Shown here: in pieces, positions 29,239-41,210 of the stretch
Position numbering within the stretch: position 1 is the first letter of the stretch
Layout: every line of letters begins with the position of its first letter
Source: Coix lacryma-jobi var. lacryma-jobi
Taxonomy: Eukaryota; Streptophyta; Magnoliopsida; Poales; Poaceae
Length of the DNA stretch: 64,000 nt
NCBI GenBank assembly: GCA_009763385.1
Contig: CM019823.1
Coordinates: forward strand, 95,615,104-95,679,103
Direction: 5' to 3'
Notes under the pieces: generated by a model
What the model saw: only the letters and a program-made list of their open reading frames with translations
What the model was told of the DNA's origin: nothing
Database searches by the model: none
Position numbers and translations under genes: made by a program

Positions 29239-31905
29239 TCAATAAAAAGACATAGGGTGAGCATATGGTCCAACACTGGGGTGAGTAAAATTGGAGTTAT
29301 ACCAGTGTTGGGCCGGCTGCTCAAAAGAACGGTTAGTAGAAAAACCATTCCTAGCACGTCTACGGGGAAAGCGATCACCACGCACAGGAAAACGTGGTCC
29401 TCTAAGGGAAGAGTGATCACCACGTAGAGGAAAACGTGGTCCGCTAAGGGAGGAGCGTCCATCGCGATACTCAAAACACGGTGGTGGAAAACGCTCAACT
29501 ACAAAGCCACCGCCATGGGATCCATAGCTCACAACTGTAGGCTCCCGCCGGGCACGACCTCCTCGTGGCCTAGGCCTAGGAACTTGAGGCACTGGACCTC
29601 TAGGCCTAGCAGCACGCCTTTGAACATTCGGCACATGTACATCATGGAAAGGATGGTACATGCCCGTGTTGTTCATCTCCTTTGCACGGCGCTCCTCTCT
29701 CTTGCGCCGAAAGCAAAACTCCCTCAAGTGTCCATCTCTCCCACAGTGCTCACAATGATACCTCACCGCTCTCATAGGGGGTTGTTGGTACTCACGGTAG
29801 TGGGTGTGGATCACTTTGCCCTTCTGTGGCATGAGCTCCTCCTGGATAGGTGGCATTGTGTCTAGCTTGTTCTTGAGGTGGTTTGGTTTTGGAGCCCATG
29901 TTTGTTTCTTGGGTGGAGCTCTCAGAGGTTCAACAAACACCCCATCCTTGGTATTAGGCTTTAGAGGCTCTTTGGGTGGAATCTTGGTCAGTTTGGAAGT
30001 AGTGGTGGAGTTGGGCTTCTCACTCGGATTAAGACCACTCAACTCTCCAATCTTACCAAAAGATGAAGCACAATCAACACCCTGAGCAAAGCCTACACCT
30101 GGACCTCCAGCAGCATGCTTGAATTGGGAGATCATCATTCCAAGCTGCGGCTCACCACAAGACACCCATGACAGGATGGTCTGAAGGTATGTGTTTTCTT
30201 CCTCGGTTTGCATCTTGTCATGTTGTACATTCGCAATCTCCATCTCCAAACCCTCACACAAAACACATCTAGACACACAAGTGCAACCCGAGCTGGCCTT
30301 CTCAAGAGACACAATTTTGGCATTCTTCTCTGCCAACTCGGATTGCAAGCCTGCACAAGACTTGCACGCACCCAGCAACCCTGGTCTAGCCTTCAGCTCA
30401 TCCATCTCTCCAACTAAAGCAACATAGTTCCCCCTCAAAGTGAGAAGGTCAGTCATGTGCTTGGAGCACATCTCACACTCATCCTCCTCAAACACAACAA
30501 CGGTGGACTTGACAAATTCAAGTTCCTTCACCGTATCCTCCCATTTCTGCCTAAACTCCTTCCGCTCTCTAGCAGCACACCTAAGTAGTTTATCTTGACT
30601 CAGAAGGGTGGCAGTAAGTTTCTCGAACTCAGCAAAAAGCTCGTCGGGGGTCTGAGATACCTGGGAGGTGTCGTCGTCGTCGTCGTTCCGAGGGGTCTCC
30701 TCCCGCTGGCTGTCAACCTCCTTACCGAGGGCCATGGTGCAAAAACCCTCGTTGTCGGTGAAGAAGTAGAGGCCGTTCAGCTTGTCCTCGATCTTCCTCT
30801 TCTTCTCGGACTCGTCATCGCTTGAGGAAGCGGAGTCGTCATCCGAGTCGTCGACATCGCTAAGCGTGGCGAAGAAGGCACGCTGCTCAGCCTGGGCCTT
30901 CTCCAAGTACTTCTTCTTGATGTACTCCTTGTTGAAGCCGCCCTTCCGCTTGTGCTTCGCGGGGACGTACTTCTCCTTGTGCTTGCTGAAGTCGTACTTG
31001 TGGCCATGATCGCCCTTGCCTGCCACTTGCTTGTTCTTCTTTGGGTAGTTGGCGATGAAATGGTCCGGATCACCACACTCGATGCACCTAGTGCGTCCTC
31101 CTCCACGACGTTGGTTCATGCGGTTGTTGTGGAAACGCGAGAACCGGTTGGCAAGCAGGGCCAACTCGTCATCTCCCATGAACTCCAGCTGCTCCTCTGT
31201 GACAGAAAGAAGAGAGGAAAGTGCAAAGCCTCCAGAGAGGTTAGCAGAAGAGCCAGAAAGCAAAGCCATCGATGGGCCAGAAGGATTTTCATAAGAAGCC
31301 CTCGCCATGGCATCAATCTCACTGGACTTGAGCTTACTGAAGAGCTCATCGCACGTGAGGGTCTCATAGTTAGGCGATTCGATGATCGCCTGAACCTTGG
31401 AATCCCACACTGACCGATCGAGATTGTGTAAAAGCTTCAAAGCCCTCTCATGATCGTCGAAAGGCAACAGCTCCTTGTTAGCCCTCATCCTGTTGACAAT
31501 CACCTGAAAGCGAGCGAATAAACTCTCTATGCTCTCGCCAGGCATGTGTCGAAAGTTCTCATACTCTCGCTTGTGCGACTCGTAGAGACGGGTTTTGACT
31601 TGAGTGGTGCCCTCATGAAAACGCATGAGGGTAGCCCAAATCTCCTAAGCCGTAGCGAGGTGAGAAACGCGATCAAACTCCATCATGCTCAAGCATGAGA
31701 AAAGAGAATTACGGGCTCGGCTATTGGCATCGTGCTCATCGATCTGATGCTGAGTCGCACGAGCAGCCAAGACCACGTAATCTGTAGAGTTGCAAATATC
31801 CCAAATGGAAGCACCCAAACTATGAAGATAGGCCGACATGCGTATCTTCCAATACGCATAGTTCGTCCCATCGAAAAACGGCGGTTTGCCCACGCCGCGA
31901 TCCAT
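29239..31905 (-). pseudogene. gag: Y gag, 889 codons, one nonsense codon
   Basis: The gene runs from ATG 31905 (MDRGVGKPPFFDGTNYAYWK) to TGA at 29239 after PMSFY and is the most complete gag in the window. Order: N-terminal copia gag domain, first zinc knuckle near 31065-31090 reading CIECGDPDHFIANY (last Cys changed to Tyr), Lys-rich and acidic stretches, a probable coiled coil, a second intact knuckle CEHCGRDGHLREFC near 29715-29760, and an Arg/Gly-rich tail. One in-frame TAG at 31645-31647 stands where the family has Arg (ATAREIW). The C-terminal tail has a short duplication relative to X (two SSLRGPRFPVRGD-like units). Confidence 0.9.
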
Positions 31906-31951
31906 GTTGCCTTTTGTGGATCTAGAACCGGCTGACGTGGAAGATCCTTAA

Positions 31952-31966
31952 CCCGCTCCGATACCA
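31952..31966 (-). other. Y primer binding site
   Basis: The reverse strand reads TGGTATCGGAGCGGG, two bases from the LTR end at 31969, as in B and T. Confidence 0.88.
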
Positions 31967-32380
31967 ATTGAAGGACCGAGAATGCAAAAGCAAGGCGACT
32001 AGAGGGGGGTGAATGGGAGCCTAAAAAATTTCTCTCGAAACTTCGGCCTTTGTCCCAAAAATCAACCCCCAAAAGTTTTGACTGAAACGTGATGCCCACG
32101 ACCCTTGGAAGAGGGTGGATGATCCCTAGGATCACAGCGAGGCACCACAAAGTAAGAGCGAACCAAACACCAAAAGCACCGTCTCATGTTCGACCCCTAA
32201 AACCGACTCTTGAACGTAGATAGAGAGCTACATCGAGAAGTCTCCAAATACCTATGCTAACAAGTAGCAAACATACCTAGAGAGGTTACTTGGTCAACTC
32301 TAGGGCCAAACGAGAAGTCCGGAAACCAAGCGAGGAAGCCGGGAGAGCAAACACACTAAAACTTAACACTCAGCCAACTC

Positions 32381-32685
32381 GCGAACTGTCCGGGGTTCAG
32401 ACCGCGGACTGTCTGCCCAACGGCGGACTGTCCGGGCTCAGGTGGCGGACGGTCTGCCCAACGGCGGACTGTTCGGGCTCAGGTGGTGGACTGTCCGCCG
32501 GCCAAAAGAGCAAAACAGCAACGTTGCTGAAACGGCTCTGGACAGTCCCGGACTGTCCGCGAGTTGCAACGGCGGACTGTCTGCCGGTCAACCTGGACAC
32601 CAACAGCAGAGACTCGCGGCCACTGATCTGACCAAGTCCCCGACGCGTGGACTATACGCGGGGTGGGTGGCGGACTGTCCGCGAC
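32381..32685. repeat. CpG motif array, CGGACTGTCCGC type (Y LTR)
   Basis: About nine CGGACTGTCCG-like units, several decayed (for example CGGACTGTCTGC), lie in the same LTR position as in the other copies. Confidence 0.82.
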
Positions 32686-33479
32686 CACCCAGTGAGGGCG
32701 ATTTTGGTCGCCCTCAACTCAAATTCCTCCAAAATCAATCCAAATCGAAATCCCTTGTTCCCAAACTTGGAGAGGATGATCATGAGGTAGTTAGGAGACT
32801 ATCCCTAAGAAATCATCCGCTCAAATCAACTCAATCAATAGGAAATTGAAGGGGAAGGTGTATGAAGGAAAAAGCGCCATGAAAATTGAATCGACCCGAT
32901 CTACTTGTTTGTGAGGAGTTAGATGAATTCCTTCGGTGGAAATGATCTCCTCACTATAAAGAACAAGTTGATTCAAGTGGATTTCAAAAAGATGTAGTAG
33001 AGAGGGAGATCGAGTGACGTGAAAATCATGGAGAAATGAAGAACGCAAAGAACAAAAGTCAAAACGTGAATCGATCAAGACATCGATCTGCAACCGTGTG
33101 GCTACCACACGCTACAATAGTGAGATTACAGTCTCACTTCCTCAAAATCTCATGAACGCAGAAGTATGGTTCTCTGCGGATCTCAGTTGCTACAGCAGGG
33201 GATTGGGAGAGCAGGAAAACCTAGAAGGCAAAGAGCAAATGATTGAGATAATTTGGGAGGTGGGTGTCTCCCCCTACTTATCCTAATTCTAATTCCCACT
33301 CTACCCCTAACTAATTACAGAGCGAACCAGCTAAACCCTTGTGTTATTCTGGACCAACTCAAAGTAGATGCTGATCCGACGGCCACACCCGCACAATAGG
33401 TAGCGTTGCCTCGAAGCAACCTCACCGATTGCCGCCACATGATGCCACCGCTCTGCTTGTCCTTTTCACGGACTCCGCC

Positions 33480-33744
33480 CCCGGTTTTGAGGCCCAAACC
33501 GGGAAACCAGCCTTCACGATCAACCCCCAGTTTTGAGGCCCAAACTGGGAAACCAGCCATCCATCAGCTGAGTTTTGTGGCCCAAACTCAGAAACCCGCC
33601 AGCGCCTAGATTTTGAGGCCCAAACCTAAAAACCGTCCTCAGCCCGAGTTTTGTGGCCCAAACTCGGCAAACTCGCCAGCGCCCAGGTTTTGAGGCCCAA
33701 ACCTGGAAACCGTCCACCGGTGGTTTTTCTGTGACTCAACCACC
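33480..33744. repeat. Covarying inverted-repeat array (Y LTR)
   Basis: Arms are CCCGGTTT/AAACCGGG, CCCAGTTT/AAACTGGG (a stem perfect only here), CTGAGTTT/AAACTCAG, one decayed unit, CCGAGTTT/AAACTCGG and CCAGGTTT/AAACCTGG. The terminal hairpin is GGTGGTT/AACCACC (33719-33744). Confidence 0.88.
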
Positions 33745-33995
33745 AAACCGAGCTGTAGAAGGGATGCACCACCCGTGCACTCCATCCACACGCAAGTCTT
33801 CACTCATCGCTGTCCCAGGCTGTCAGGCACCACAGCTGATCCTCACGCCACCGGTCCCTCAGTCCAAGCCTCACGTCCGCCCTTCACCGCTCCCGATCCA
33901 TCGGCACGACACATCTCTACTTGACCTTCACCTTGCCTTCGATCACTGTATCGGTGCTCAACACCTGCACAACACAAGCCAAAGAACATGCGCAG

Positions 33996-35264
33996 GAGGC
34001 CATAAGAATTCTACTTGCATATGCTTGTTCTCACAACATCAAGTTCTATCAAATGGATGTCAAGAGTGCTTTTCTCAATGGATTCATCAATGAGCAAGTG
34101 TATGTTGAGCAACCTCCCAGATTTGAAGATCTAAAGAAGCCCAACCATGTGTACAAGCTCAAGAAGGCACTTTATGGGTTAAAGCAAGCACCAAGAGCAT
34201 GGTATGAAAGATTGAGGGACTTCTTGTTAGACAAAGGGTTCAAGATTGGGAAGGTTGACACCACTCCCTTCACCAAGAAGATTGGAAGTGATTTGTTTGT
34301 GTTGCAAATCTATGTGGATGACATTCTATTTGGATCAACCAACCAAGACTTTTGTGAAGAGTTTGGAGAGATGATGGCTAAGGAGTTTGAGATGTCTATG
34401 ATTGGAGAGCTTAGTTACTTCCTTGGTCTACAAATCAAGCAAATGAAGAAAGGCACATTTGTTAGTCAAGGCAAGTACATCAAGGACATGCTCAAGAAGT
34501 TTGGGTTAGATGAAGCAAAAGCAATAACCACTCCAATCGGCACAAATGGTTGTTTGGATAGTGATTCTAGTGGTGACATGGTGGATCAATAGTTATATCG
34601 GTCAATGATTGGAAGCCTACTCTATGTGACCGCATCAAGGCCGGATGTCATGTTTAGTGTGTGTATGTGTGCAAGGTTCCAAGCTTCACCAAGAGAACGT
34701 CATTTGAAGGCAACCAAAAGAATATTGAGATATTTGAAGAACACTCCAAATGTTGGACTATGGTATCCCAAGGGCTCTCAATTTGAATTGATTGGATACT
34801 CGGATTCTGATTATGCGGGATGCAAGGTGGATAGGAAGAGCATATCAGGCACTTGTCAATTGCTTGGAAGATCACTTGTTTCATGGTCATCAAAGAAACA
34901 AAATAGTGTTGCACTCTCTATCACCGAAGCCGAATATATATCCGCGGGTAGTTGTTGTGCACCATTTCTATGGATGAAAGCAACATTGCAAGATTATGGG
35001 GTCAAGTTTGGACAAGTCCTATTGCTTTGTGATAATGAGAGCGCCGTCATAATAGCCACCAACCCGGTTCAACACTCAAGGACAAAGCACATTTACATAA
35101 GGCACCACTTCATTAGAGATCATCAAGCAAAGAAAGACGTATCTATTGAAAGTGTGGGCACCGATGATCAACTTGTCGATATCTTCACCAAGCCACTAGA
35201 TGAGAGAAGGTTTTGTAAGCTAAGGAATGAATTGAATATCCTAGACTTCTCCAACATGAGTTGA
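33996..35264 (+). pseudogene. pol: Z pol: RT (partial) and RNase H
   Basis: It encodes EAIRILLAYACSHN, QMDVKSAFLNGF, YGLKQAPRAW, QIYVDDILFG (YVDD near 34312-34323) and FLGLQIKQ. After an in-frame TAG at 34590-34592 (where Lys is expected before LYRSMIGSLLY) it continues through RNase H motifs GYSDSDYAGC, SITEAEY and CDNESAVIIATN. It ends ILDFSNMS with TGA at 35262-35264. Protease, integrase and the RT N-terminus are absent because of the 33995 junction. Any start codon upstream of 33996 would lie in Y LTR sequence and is not meaningful. Confidence 0.88.
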
Positions 35265-36316
35265 ATGCACCCCCACATATGACATGCCTCTCCTCTAAGA
35301 AAGCAAAGGTGAAATTCTTTGGCATGTGCATTCATTCTTATTAGGATGTGTTCTAGTTCATATAGCCATCACATTGCTTATCTAGGTTCATTCATGGTGA
35401 ATCAAATGAATTTGAAGTATATATGGTACCACTATTGCTTCTATGTTTGACTTGATCAGTGGTAGCATATAACTTGTTTGTGAGCATGTAAATCTAGTGT
35501 TTGATCTAGTAAGTGAGAAATAGGTGTTTAACCAACGTGAGTAAGATAACCATTGCAATATGTGTGAAGAAGCTTACTCTAGAGCAAACCGTGTTAAATG
35601 TCTTATGCTCAGAGTTAGATTAAGCCACAACTTGACTTAGTATGATACTAAAGTTGTTTCCTTTCCTTGAAAGCTTGCCCCATCTTTATGATAATTGTTG
35701 ACCAAGGGGAAAAAATGCAACCTAGATAAAGTGAAAGTGGGATATAACAAAGATAAAAGAGATATGCTAAGTTGCTAAGTTAACCTTAGTAGTATTCAAG
35801 TAGGATCGAAGCATACAAATAGGGGGAGCAAGCTCGTAAACATGTATGTTGCATTTGAAATATGCATATTTGTATGATTGCTTGCATTGCATAAGATTTT
35901 TATTTTGATATTCATGCTTATTTGGTGAATGCTAGTGATAGGACTTGATTGATGAATTGATGAATTGATTCACCAACATGTATAGAATGAAAACTAGACA
36001 TACCTATATTTCAAGTGGTTCAAGAGCCTTATCATTATGTTGATCTCACGGGGTTCTTGAGTTTTGGTGTATGTCTAGTGACAAATGATGCTAAGGACGG
36101 TATAACATGTGCACTCTCATTGGTATCACGCTTCAAAGATCCATTCTGATGCCTTAGCATCATCATTGATAGTGTTGCTCACCCACATTTCATATCCATA
36201 CATATGTGCCAAATTTAGAACCAAACTCGATAACACATGTAGGGGGGAGCTAATACTATCAATGTGGTTACTCAAATTTAAATCACATATCTTTGTATAG
36301 GTTGTCATCAATTACC
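35265..36316 (+). other. Z 3' UTR
   Basis: This AT-rich non-coding sequence carries extra purine tracts (AGGGGGAGC near 35821, AGGGGGGAGC near 36240) before the PPT at 36317-36330. I see no coding frame. Confidence 0.75.
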
Positions 36317-36330
36317 AAAAAGGGGGAGAT
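36317..36330 (+). other. Z polypurine tract
   Basis: AAAAAGGGGGAGAT directly precedes the LTR start TGAAAGCCC. Confidence 0.85.
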
Positions 36331-38382
36331 TGAAAGCCCTAGTTTGGTTTTGGTTAATTGATGAAACCTATTTGGTCTAATCCTATTGCTAAGCATGTGT
36401 GTAGCTTATAAGAAAGGATTGAGACCAAGCCAAGTGGTGGAACTAGCAACATGGTAACCATGGAGGATGGCGATGGCCACATGAAACTAAGTGATCAAGT
36501 GCTCTACCATTGGTAAAACGAAGAAGAGAAGAGATGGAGCAAAGAGGCCCGAAAGCAAAGGTATAACCTATAGGGCTTTTTGTTTTAGTGATCAAGACAA
36601 TTAGCGAGTGTGATCACATTTAGGATACATAGCCGTAATATTAAGAGGAGTTAATTCACGGCTTATGCGGTGTCCAAGTGCCACTAGGAGTTCTCTAACA
36701 TATTGATGCTATAGACCTAGTGAGTGACTAACTAAACCTTGGAAAATGCTTTGTAAAATGCTAACACACATGCACAAGTGTTGAAACACTTTGGTGTTGG
36801 CGCATGGGAGCAAGGGTAGAAGTTAGAAAGCGAAAGGTGTTGAGTTAGCAGCATCGAACGCTGGGACGAGCGTCTGATGGCTAACCCTAGCTACAGACTT
36901 ATGCTGAAGGAGCATCGGACGCTGGCAACGAACGCTGAGGAATCACTATTGCAGAGTCCGATGGAGATGACGTGGCACAGGGAAGCTTTGCAGGGAGCAT
37001 CGGACGCTGGCCTGCGTCCGATGCCAAACCATCGGTCGCGTCTGATGTGTTTGGAAGCGTTCTAAAACTTCTCTGCATGGTCATCGGACGCAGGGGTTGA
37101 GCGTCCGATGTGAGGGTGCCGGCGCGTCCGATGTGGCGTTGAAAAGAGCTAAAAATAGCAGTGGCATCGGAGCGTCCGATGCCTGGCATCGGCGCGTCCG
37201 ATGTCACTTTAACCGTGCCGCGAAGAGTTTTGTCCGTTGGGATCTGACAGACTGAATTCATGTCAGGGGGACACGTTGCTCCATCCGGAGCATCGGATGC
37301 TGGGGCAGCGTTCGATGGTCGCGTATCGGAGCGTCCGATGGTCGCGTTTTCAGCCCAACGGCTAGGCCGACTTGAGTGGCCTATTTATGTGGCTTGGCCG
37401 GCTCACATGGGTTCTCTCTTGCACATTTTGATTCCTAAGCATCCTTGTGAGCAAAGCCAGGCCTCCCAACTCATCTCTAGTGTTGACTTGATCAAACTAA
37501 GAGAGTTTGAGTGATTAGTGCTAAGATTTGAAAGAGTTCATTCTAGTGGCACTAGTTCTTCGCATTGGCATTGAGTTGCTTGTTACTCTTGGCATTTGCC
37601 AGTGCCTAGACGGCTTGGAGGCGTTGATGTGGTTGATTGGCAAGATTGATGATTGTTCTTGGCCACCACCGTTCGTGATTTTGAGAGGTTTTGGAGCCTC
37701 ACCTCGCCGAAGCGGCAAGAGGCATCCTTAGTGGATTGCTCGTGTCATTGAGATGCCTCGCTAGCGGTAGATTCTTGTGGCGCTCTTTGTGAGCTTGGCT
37801 TTGTGCCAATTAACCACTGGGTCACCTAGTGTTGGTTGACACAACGGGGAGTAGCGTGCAGGAAAGCACGTGAACCTCGGGATAAATATTGGTGTCTCGT
37901 GTGCTTATTGTGATTGTGCATCCTTCTTAGTGATTGGCTTCACGAGTGGATTTCACCGGTGATTGCCTCTCTACTAGGCGATCCCGAAGGCTCGGTGAAA
38001 CCATTTCTATCTAGCTCATTTACTTTGTGCGTTTACTTGAGTTATTTCTTTTGTGTTGATTCTATTTCTTGGTATATATCCTTTGTCATATATCTTGTGT
38101 AGCTAGTTGTGATTGGTTTACATAGTCCCTTTTTGCACACACTTGTTTATCCTAGATCATAGTTGTGCTAGAGCTAGTTTGTTTATTCCGCATTAGTTTC
38201 TAGCTCTATTTGTCTGTGTGACATAGTTTTATTAGGTAGAATTGTTGGATAGGTGGCTTGCAACACACTATTAGGCTAGTGCAAAAAGCTTTGCCATTTC
38301 TTATACTAATAGTGTTTGCCTAAGTGATTTTGTAGATTTTAATTAGGCTATTCACCCCCCTCTAGCCAATTCGGACCTTTCA
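36331..38382 (+). repeat. Z 3' LTR
   Basis: The LTR is 2052 bp, TGAAAG…CTTTCA, with inverted ends. It carries a GCGTCCGATG motif array (36851-37340). The next 5 bases, GATGC (38383-38387), would be one TSD copy in V; the other copy was lost with Z's 5' half. Confidence 0.85.
36851..37340. repeat. CpG motif array, GCGTCCGATG type (Z LTR)
   Basis: GCATCGGACGCTGG, GCGTCCGATG and GGAGCGTCCGATG units in both orientations, about 15 copies. This is the motif used by element A and by the 61136 solo LTR, which belong to a different family. Confidence 0.83.
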
Positions 38383-39948
38383 GATGCCCATTCCCTTGGC
38401 TTTCTCAAAGCCAATTCTTTCTTTGGCAATAGCTCTTTGGATCATGTCTCTGAAAACCCTACAATCATTAGTAGTATGGGTACCAGAATTGTGGAATTTA
38501 CAGTACCTCCTATTTTTGAGCTCTTTAGCCTATGGAATATTATGATTTCCAGTCAATTTGATTTGACCTTTTTCAAATAAATAGTAAAATATCTTATCGG
38601 CCTTTGTGATGTCAAAACTATATTTGATATCCTTTTCTGTACTTTTAGCCTTTATCCAAGGCATATATTCATTGTTCTTCCAAGCCCAGTCAACAGCAGC
38701 CATCTCATCTTCACTTTTATCGCTTGTCTCATCACCCTCTTCTTGTAAAAAGAAGGAACTCTCTGTGATGATGGCTTTCTTAGGCCTGAAGACCTGATTT
38801 TATCTATTCTGTGCATCGATACTTGCCACTTTATTGGCCAAATCAGCCAGACTGGTACAACCAAAACCAATCTTTTCCTTGATGGTTGGTATTAGCCCTC
38901 GAATTGCAATGCTAACTACCTCTGAATCTGACAATGTCAAGGTATAACACTGATTCTTAATGTCTCTAAACCTCTGAAGATATTGGCTTCTAGACTCATT
39001 ATTCCCCTCTCTTATATCGACTAAATCCGCAATTCCCTTTTCCAGGACTCCAGAGTCGAAGTATTGGTGGAATTTGTTCTCCAAATCTTCCCAACCTTGA
39101 ATGGAATTTGGTGGCAAGGATGAAAACCACGAAAAAGCCGAGCCAGACAAAGATAGAGGAAACATTCGAACTTTGAGTGCTGGCTCATCGCTGACCTCCC
39201 CAAGCTGCACTAGAAATTGAGTTATGTGCTCCATAGTTGTTATTATGCTTGTTCCTGTGAATTTAGTGAAGTCAGGAACTCTATATCTCATAGGGAAGGT
39301 GACCTGATCATACCATTCTAGATATGGTTTCTTGTAGGCAGTCAATGTATTCTTTGGCTTTAAGCCAAATTATTTCTGAACCATATCAGTCAATCGATTC
39401 ATCAACTTATATACATGATTCACTGGCCCCTGATAGTCGATGTTCTGCCCCCCAAAGCATTATTCTGATACCCTGGATTTTCATGAGCGTCCAAAGTATA
39501 ATAATCTGATACGTAATGATATCTAGGAGGAATGTCACAAGGTGCCACATTCCCTTGATAAGGTGACACATTGAAATCTCTGGTAATCCTCCATGCATAC
39601 GGAGCTATTTTTGTAGCCAATGAGTATATGTTGTTACTCATATTCGGCTGTTGCACTTGCTGCTGCATCATGCCCCCATTACCACCAGGGCTACTTATCA
39701 TCTCCTGATTACCATTGCCATTAGGGCCATTTGTCATTTGCTATCCTCCAGAAGTTCCAGCTACTTGATTGTTCCCAACCGTATAGGCCGAACCTCTTTT
39801 CTCATTACTTAAGTTGAAAGCTTCTTTGATGGCATTTGAGAGGCTATTGAGGAACGTCTCATTATGAGCAAGCAGGGTAGCAGACATTGCTTTCCCAATT
39901 GTATCCTGCATGGCATTGTGCTGCACTTGAATCATTGGATCAACTTGA
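38383..39948 (-). pseudogene. gag: V gag: Ty3/gypsy-type gag, C-terminal part
   Basis: On the - strand, 39948-39741 encodes NAMQDTIGKAMSATLLAHNE. A Gln/Asn-rich linker follows, then the retrotransposon gag domain at 39345-38800 (VPDFTKFTGTS, LSLSGSAFSWFSSLPPNS, WEDLENKFHQYF, YLQRFRDIKNQCY). Downstream, 38383-38540 encodes YCKFHNSGTHTTNDCRVF, the Cys/His motif found near the end of this gag type. In-frame stops (near 38801 and near 38527) break it. The gag style fits the Tat-type gypsy lineage, an assignment from pattern only. Z inserted at the left and W at the right (39948). Confidence 0.75.
39944..39948. repeat. TSD CTTGA, left copy, flanks W
   Basis: It pairs with CTTAA at 47721-47725, one mismatch, and flanks TGTTGGG…CCCAACA. 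The V gag reading continues across the pair. Confidence 0.82.
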
Positions 39949-41196
39949 TGTTGGGAATATGCCCTAGAGGTAATCATAGAGATGATGATATTTCTATTGT
40001 ATCCATGATTTATTATATGTTCATTAAATATCCATTAAAGACAACTTGTATTGATTGGCAATTATGTGAATTGTTTGTGAAACTCTTTTACTTGTATGGT
40101 TATTCGATAGTTGTCCCTGATCGGAGTTCATGCGAGGACAAACATGAATATTAGATCAGCACATGTATTAGTTGATGACTATGTTTCACAAGTCATAGAC
40201 ATGGATATGTCAAACTAATAATGTGGGCACATGGATGACATGGGGCTGGACTGACCCAACATTAGATGTTCTTCTTATTATCTCTTTACACATCATGTAC
40301 GTTATGTGCTTAGACCTGAGATTGTGGTATGTACTCAAGATACGAATCGACTTACTTAGAGACTATCGAACGCTACTTCGTAACAGAGTAGTTATAAAGA
40401 TAGTCTTCGGGTTTGTCAGGAACTATGCTGTGAGACATAGATGATCAAGATGGGATTTGCCCCTCTCCATGCGAGAGAGATATCACTGGACCACTCAAAT
40501 GATTGGATCATAAAATGCATGGTCGTGCTTAGGTTAAGTGTTAACCTATGAGTTGGACCAAATATTGTGTGGCAAGGGAATTACGTATATGTGATCGTGG
40601 TGGTTCGTCAGATATGATCTTTGCGTATACATAGGAGTTGGCACGTCTTGCTAGAGGCCGCTATCAACTATCGGGCGAGTAGGAGTACTCGGGCCGTGTC
40701 TATGTGTGCGTGAACCCATAGGGTCGCACGCTTAAGGGGCTGGAAGACTGATTCGAGTTGGACTCGAATCAGACCGGGATTAAGGTTTAATGGGGCTCCA
40801 CGTCGGCAGGCTCATTAGGGACGCCTATAAATAGAGGGGTGGGGCGGCCAGGGTTTTTGATCCATGTCATTAGACAGCCGTCGCCCACCCCACGCCCGTG
40901 CCTATTGCTCCTCGCAGACCTAGCAGTCTGAAGGCATGACGCTTCCTCCCTGTACGTGTGGGATACCTCGGAGGTGCTGCATCTGGAGCACAAGGACGAA
41001 CCGCATGTGGAGGCGTGAAGGACGAACGTGAACATCTACACGGCATCGCTGCGATGCGCACGTCTACACCGAGACGTCCTTCGCTGCATCTGCGCGTCTA
41101 GTGGTAATCCCGTGATCTATAACTAGCAATAGTTCCTGGTTTATGAGGTCGAAAAAAATTGTTTTCCGGCTAGCGTAGCATCCTCATAACCCAATA
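39949..41196 (+). repeat. W 5' LTR
   Basis: The LTR is 1248 bp with a TATA box at 40826. It holds about 54 bp near 40895-40950 that are missing from the 3' LTR. Confidence 0.92.
40826..40834 (+). promoter_or_regulatory. TATA box, W 5' LTR
   Basis: TATAAATAG sits in a GC-rich context; the identical box occurs in the 3' LTR at 47403-47411. It is the likely U3 core promoter of W. Confidence 0.7.
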
Positions 41197-41197
41197 G

Positions 41198-41210
41198 TGG
41201 TATCAAAACC
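41198..41210 (+). other. W primer binding site
   Basis: TGGTATCAAAACC starts one base after the LTR end and fits initiator tRNA-Met priming in plant copia elements. Confidence 0.85.

Larger units (their letters stand above)
29114..33995 (-). mobile_element. Element Y: Sirevirus-type copia, 5' part only
   Basis: On the - strand Y has a truncated 5' LTR (31969-33995), PBS, full gag and the first 35 or so codons of pol. X inserted there, so the rest of Y lies left of the window. At 33995 the LTR stops about 60 bp short of its TGCGGATAC start and joins the RT codons of Z directly. This is a deletion junction and not an insertion boundary. Confidence 0.88.
31969..33995 (-). repeat. Y 5' LTR, missing its outer 60 bp
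   Basis: It ends TCCTTCA at the PBS side. The outer end stops at CATGCGCAG, which in the solo LTR at 61136 continues for about 60 bp to CCGCA. It contains a hairpin array and a CGGACTGTCCG motif array. Confidence 0.88.
33996..38382 (+). mobile_element. Element Z: 3' half of a second Sirevirus (Opie/Ji-like) copia
   Basis: Z starts abruptly in RT, continues through RNase H, a 1.1 kb 3' UTR and a PPT, and ends with a complete LTR (36331-38382) beginning TGAAAGCCCTAG and ending GGACCTTTCA. Its protein and its LTR ends differ clearly from X/A/B/Y/T. The PPT-LTR junction AGGGGGAGATTGAAAG and the RT sequence resemble Opie/Ji-type grass Sireviruses. Confidence 0.85.

Noticed and set aside
33921..34592. 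Open frame starting in the Y LTR and running into Z RT
   Set aside because: The start lies in unrelated LTR sequence. The frame is a chimera created by the deletion junction at 33995.
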